From JBFJWR01 sp041623535 (GTDB lineage: Bacteria > Pseudomonadota > Gammaproteobacteria > Pseudomonadales > JBFGWM01), in NCBI GenBank assembly GCA_041623535.1, contig JBFJWR010000084.1, positions 1 through 10,163 of the forward strand: 10,163 nt of DNA, read 5' to 3'. Shown in pieces: positions 8,701 to 10,163 of this stretch (positions within the stretch are counted from its first letter, which is position 1; each line of letters opens with the position of its first letter). The translations under genes and the position numbers were made by a program. Under the pieces are notes generated by a model. It worked only from the letters and a program-made list of their open reading frames with translations. It was not told the origin of the DNA and did not search any database.

Positions 8701-9537
8701 GCAACCGGTAATGCGGGTGGCAGCGGCCCGACCAAGATACTCAACCTGTTCGAGTACCCCATCGTCGGTGACATCAACGGCTTCGGCGGCCTCGACATCG
8801 CCAAGGGCGGACTGAGCGCTGCCGGCGCGGTCAATCTGGTGGTCACCGGGCAGAACCTGCCGTTCAGCCACGTGATCCAGGTCTGGGATTCCCTGCTGCC
8901 GGAATCGTTCCTGCCGGGATACCCGGCATCCACCGATGATTACCAGTTGCTTTCCACGCCGGCGATTGCGGACGTGAACGGCTCGGGCACGCGCGAAGTG
9001 ATCGTCGGCACCGGCATGTACCTGATCCATGCCTATAACCTTTATGGTGAGGATGTCGCCGGCTTTCCGAAACTGGCAGGTGGCTGGTTGTACAACGTCC
9101 CGGCGATTGGTGATATCGACGGCGACGGCAAACTGGAGATGGTTGCCGGCACCCGCGAAGGCTGGCGATTTGTGTGGGACCTGGAAGGTGCCGATGGAGC
9201 ACTGGCAAACGGCCAGTGGTGGACAGAAGGTCACGACGAATGCCACACCAACAATTACGGACAGGACTGTCGCCCGCCGGCGGCAGTGCGCAATGTCAAA
9301 CGCTCCGGCAACACGGTGCGCTTCGGAGCCACCGGCGACGACTGGAATGTCGGGCCCGGGGTGCGCTACGAACTGACCCGGCCGGGCAGCCGGAACCCGC
9401 TGCCGGCGACCTGCACGGCCACAGGCGCGCAGAACATACGCTGCATCCTCCCGCCCGGCACCGGCGACGTACTGATACAGGCCATCGACGATGCCGGCAA
9501 CCGGTCACGCCCGGTACTGGCGGCTGGAGGCCGATGA
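5734..9537 (+). CDS. Giant exported protein: divergent S8 (subtilisin-like) domain plus FG-GAP/VCBS-like beta-propeller (1267 aa)
   Basis: A signal peptide (1-21, LVLA/EAG) is followed by an S8-like domain (about 100-480). It has Asp118 ('IAIMDTGI'), His224 ('RNHGTG') and probable Ser401 ('GDTGSQATGQAGGGAGLI', aligned with GTSxAxPxxAGxAAL). The Pro and His after Ser are Gly and Gln. The oxyanion Asn position is Asp315 ('HVSSDLN'), a change also known in eukaryotic PC2. Three calcium-type DxDGNG loops (149-160, 169-178, 190-199) lie between Asp and His. A Gly/Lys-rich linker (548-608) precedes eight FG-GAP/VCBS-like repeats whose calcium loops start at 664, 735, 796, 857, 950, 1013, 1080 and 1127. 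A fibronectin/Ig-like end occupies about 1183-1256. No I9 propeptide is seen. It is likely cell-surface or secreted; protease activity is uncertain. I chose ATG 5734 for its clean signal peptide and GGTG 6 nt upstream. ATG 5701 (or TTG 5698) would add 11-12 residues but has no ribosome site. Confidence 0.9.
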   Translation: MMLRKLSLLVLTLFAANLVLAEAGSSRFPHPNPDLRAGTPNDPRFDCYESDDEDPGARCADLGSEQYQLFGFAPDATENSAYYKEGPRIGQAMVSGVRADAAWKISTGSPDVVIAIMDTGIRWDNAGVRRKIWLNRNELPIPQGATRHDADGDGAFTVDDYKGDARVSDANGNGLLDGQDLIRAFSNQQDDDGNGYVDDIAGWDFLDMDNDPEDVSSYSSARNHGTGRALEAAEQTNDGAGGAGICPQCRLMMIRPWDTFVYPGDNWAAGTVYAADNGALVQVVANGVLQNTRAAQAANRYAYEKGMALMHVSSDLNTANHNYPTNYVESVFINGCVPDLPAAGGNEFFGDAPGSADLRKFLAALGVNLGADAPIQTWFRQANLTQHGAHAHVCYVGDTGSQATGQAGGGAGLIHSLGIQKFGKSNRLSSNEVKQVMTLSAEDVLPLNTVGIGIPDPAQQGWDEHFGYGRADLGAALRMVQAGRIPPEAQIEFPAWWAMLDPVAENRIAIHGLARASRSSACSYSLQWALGVEPTDDDFETFADNTACSKTGKPERPVGTGSQGKGQGQVRGKGKGLGKSSGNQPVLGELPVSRIADQLPGSRKGKPPEHVNEFVITVRLRVTDADGNVGEDRKTYFVYHDPTWHEGWPKFVDTGGETSPVLYDLDGNGTLEIIEGNSSGELWVWQHDGTTLPSFNGGEPWQLPPTHFYYPGSKAFTSGAVPPLTAGFRTPAVADLDNDGIPEIVAPGADGRIFVLTPEGTVKFQVALDPARSSPKLRTAKYHPKRGILGSVVLADLDQTEEAGRIREIIVGALDGHIYVWSGKDGTPRNGFPRQLIDDLQSVDSWGEIIATPAVGNLDDDPQLEIVSGTNEFYSTAETPTPDQKGFTTVLEQARGLAINVAAQALGGSSRIHAINDDGSAVANWPVQINGLLPDILPLVGPNHAVALADFNGDGRDSVVATITTSDLYVIDADGSKKAYFSEGVVNGIATGNAGGSGPTKILNLFEYPIVGDINGFGGLDIAKGGLSAAGAVNLVVTGQNLPFSHVIQVWDSLLPESFLPGYPASTDDYQLLSTPAIADVNGSGTREVIVGTGMYLIHAYNLYGEDVAGFPKLAGGWLYNVPAIGDIDGDGKLEMVAGTREGWRFVWDLEGADGALANGQWWTEGHDECHTNNYGQDCRPPAAVRNVKRSGNTVRFGATGDDWNVGPGVRYELTRPGSRNPLPATCTATGAQNIRCILPPGTGDVLIQAIDDAGNRSRPVLAAGGR
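7414..7473 (+). repeat. Gly/Lys/Gln-rich low-complexity linker in the giant S8-propeller protein
   Basis: This segment codes for residues 561-580, built almost only from Gly, Lys, Gln, Arg and Ser, with repeated GGCAAGGGM-type codons. It separates the S8-side module from the propeller and is strongly basic against an otherwise acidic protein. The neighbouring S8 protease ends in a similar short Gly/Lys stretch. Confidence 0.8.
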
Positions 9538-9562
9538 GTTTCACGGGCTGGCGTAGCAACTC

Positions 9563-10141
9563 ATGAAGCGCATGCTGGCGAGCTGCCTGCTGCTGGTCGT
9601 TGTTGGCGGCCTGTTCTGGTTTGTACAGGAACGCGAACCCGTGGCGCCGACCAGCACCCTGCCGCGTCCGACACCGCCGCCAACGCTCACCTTGCCGTCA
9701 GATGGTTTCCTGTTTGCACCGAAGAACTGCGGGTTCCGCTTGCGCATGGCCGGGACGCCGGAAATCAGCACCCAGGAGCGGGGCGAGTTGTCCTTCACCA
9801 TCGCGACCGCCCGCCATTCGTCCGCGTCGGTGCGCGCCAGTTGCGGTCCCTACATCGTGCAGGATCGCAAAGCCCTGGAGGCCCACCTGCCCGAGCAGAT
9901 GAAATTTGCCGCGCGCAATGCCGGCCTCAGCGATTACCAGACGGATATCCACAAAAGCGGCAACAGCATCGTCGCCAGCTATGAGGGCGTACGGGGAACA
10001 GGGGCGGCTGCGCGCTTCATCCGCTCGGAGACCTGGGTGCGGAACAACCGATTCATGGAAATCCTCTACATGGTGGATCCCGACCAGGCATCCGATCAGG
10101 AACTCAAGCAGATTGCCGAACTGGAACCGGACCGGCGCTGA
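9563..10141 (+). CDS. Membrane-anchored protein of unknown function (192 aa)
   Basis: I do not recognise this gene. Residues 5-21 form one hydrophobic segment after a short basic start (MKR), so it is either an uncleaved anchor or a signal sequence. A proline/threonine-rich stalk (27-42) leads to a soluble domain of about 145 residues with two cysteines (Cys56 in 'APKNCGFRLRMAG', Cys94 in 'RASCGPY'). They could pair by a disulfide outside the cytoplasm. The alternation of strands and the ending 'RSETWVRNNRFMEILYMV' faintly recall PsbP/Mog1-like small domains, but this is weak inference. It begins 25 bp after the stop of the giant S8-propeller gene in the same direction and no terminator lies between, so co-transcription is likely. 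No clear ribosome site precedes ATG 9563; an ATG at 9572 is an alternative. The stop is TGA 10139-10141. Confidence 0.78.
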   Translation: MKRMLASCLLLVVVGGLFWFVQEREPVAPTSTLPRPTPPPTLTLPSDGFLFAPKNCGFRLRMAGTPEISTQERGELSFTIATARHSSASVRASCGPYIVQDRKALEAHLPEQMKFAARNAGLSDYQTDIHKSGNSIVASYEGVRGTGAAARFIRSETWVRNNRFMEILYMVDPDQASDQELKQIAELEPDRR

Positions 10142-10163
10142 TACGCCGCGCCTGCTACACCGC

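Noticed and set aside
9563..9590. Lipobox-like LASC near the start of the small anchored protein
   Set aside because: The Cys is at residue 8 with the hydrophobic core after it rather than before it, so it cannot be a signal peptidase II site.

Overview
This 10.2 kb window is GC-rich bacterial chromosome, densely coding, with the look of a gammaproteobacterium. The grounds are a TonB-dependent outer-membrane receptor, a YqfA/hemolysin III protein of proteobacterial type, exported proteins with Sec signals, and GC-biased third codon positions. No rRNA marker is present, so genus or order cannot be fixed. I found no rRNA, tRNA, CRISPR array, insertion sequence, phage gene or attachment site.

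Layout. Bases 1-684 (+) are the 3' end of a TonB-dependent receptor gene. It converges on a 260-residue protein with a metallo-beta-lactamase-like layout (709-1491, -), and a small hairpin lies between the two stops. A roughly 200-bp divergent spacer separates that gene from a rightward pair: a CNHC-type thioredoxin-fold redoxin (1690-2244) and a hemolysin III/PAQR-type membrane protein (2235-2936). The pair overlaps by 10 bp and is probably translationally coupled. A tandem-receiver response regulator (2968-3807, -) converges on it.

The most distinctive part is 3889-10141. A classical proteinase K/aqualysin-like S8 protease (3986-5419, -), followed by a strong intrinsic terminator, is transcribed away from a giant exported protein (5734-9537, +). 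That protein joins a calcium-loop-rich, divergent S8 domain to eight FG-GAP/VCBS-like beta-propeller repeats. A small membrane-anchored protein of unknown function (9563-10141, +) follows 25 bp downstream, probably in the same transcript.

How the genes may work together. The two S8 proteins share a divergent regulatory region of about 314 bp, and both carry low-complexity Gly/Lys-rich segments. They could be a co-regulated extracellular degradation or adhesion module, with the small anchored protein as an accessory factor; this is inference from arrangement. The left half looks like ordinary housekeeping and accessory genes (uptake, redox, membrane stress, signalling). I see no evidence for a defence system or a complete biosynthetic cluster. 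The best candidate for something under-described is the S8 pair, above all the large protein with its altered active-site surroundings.
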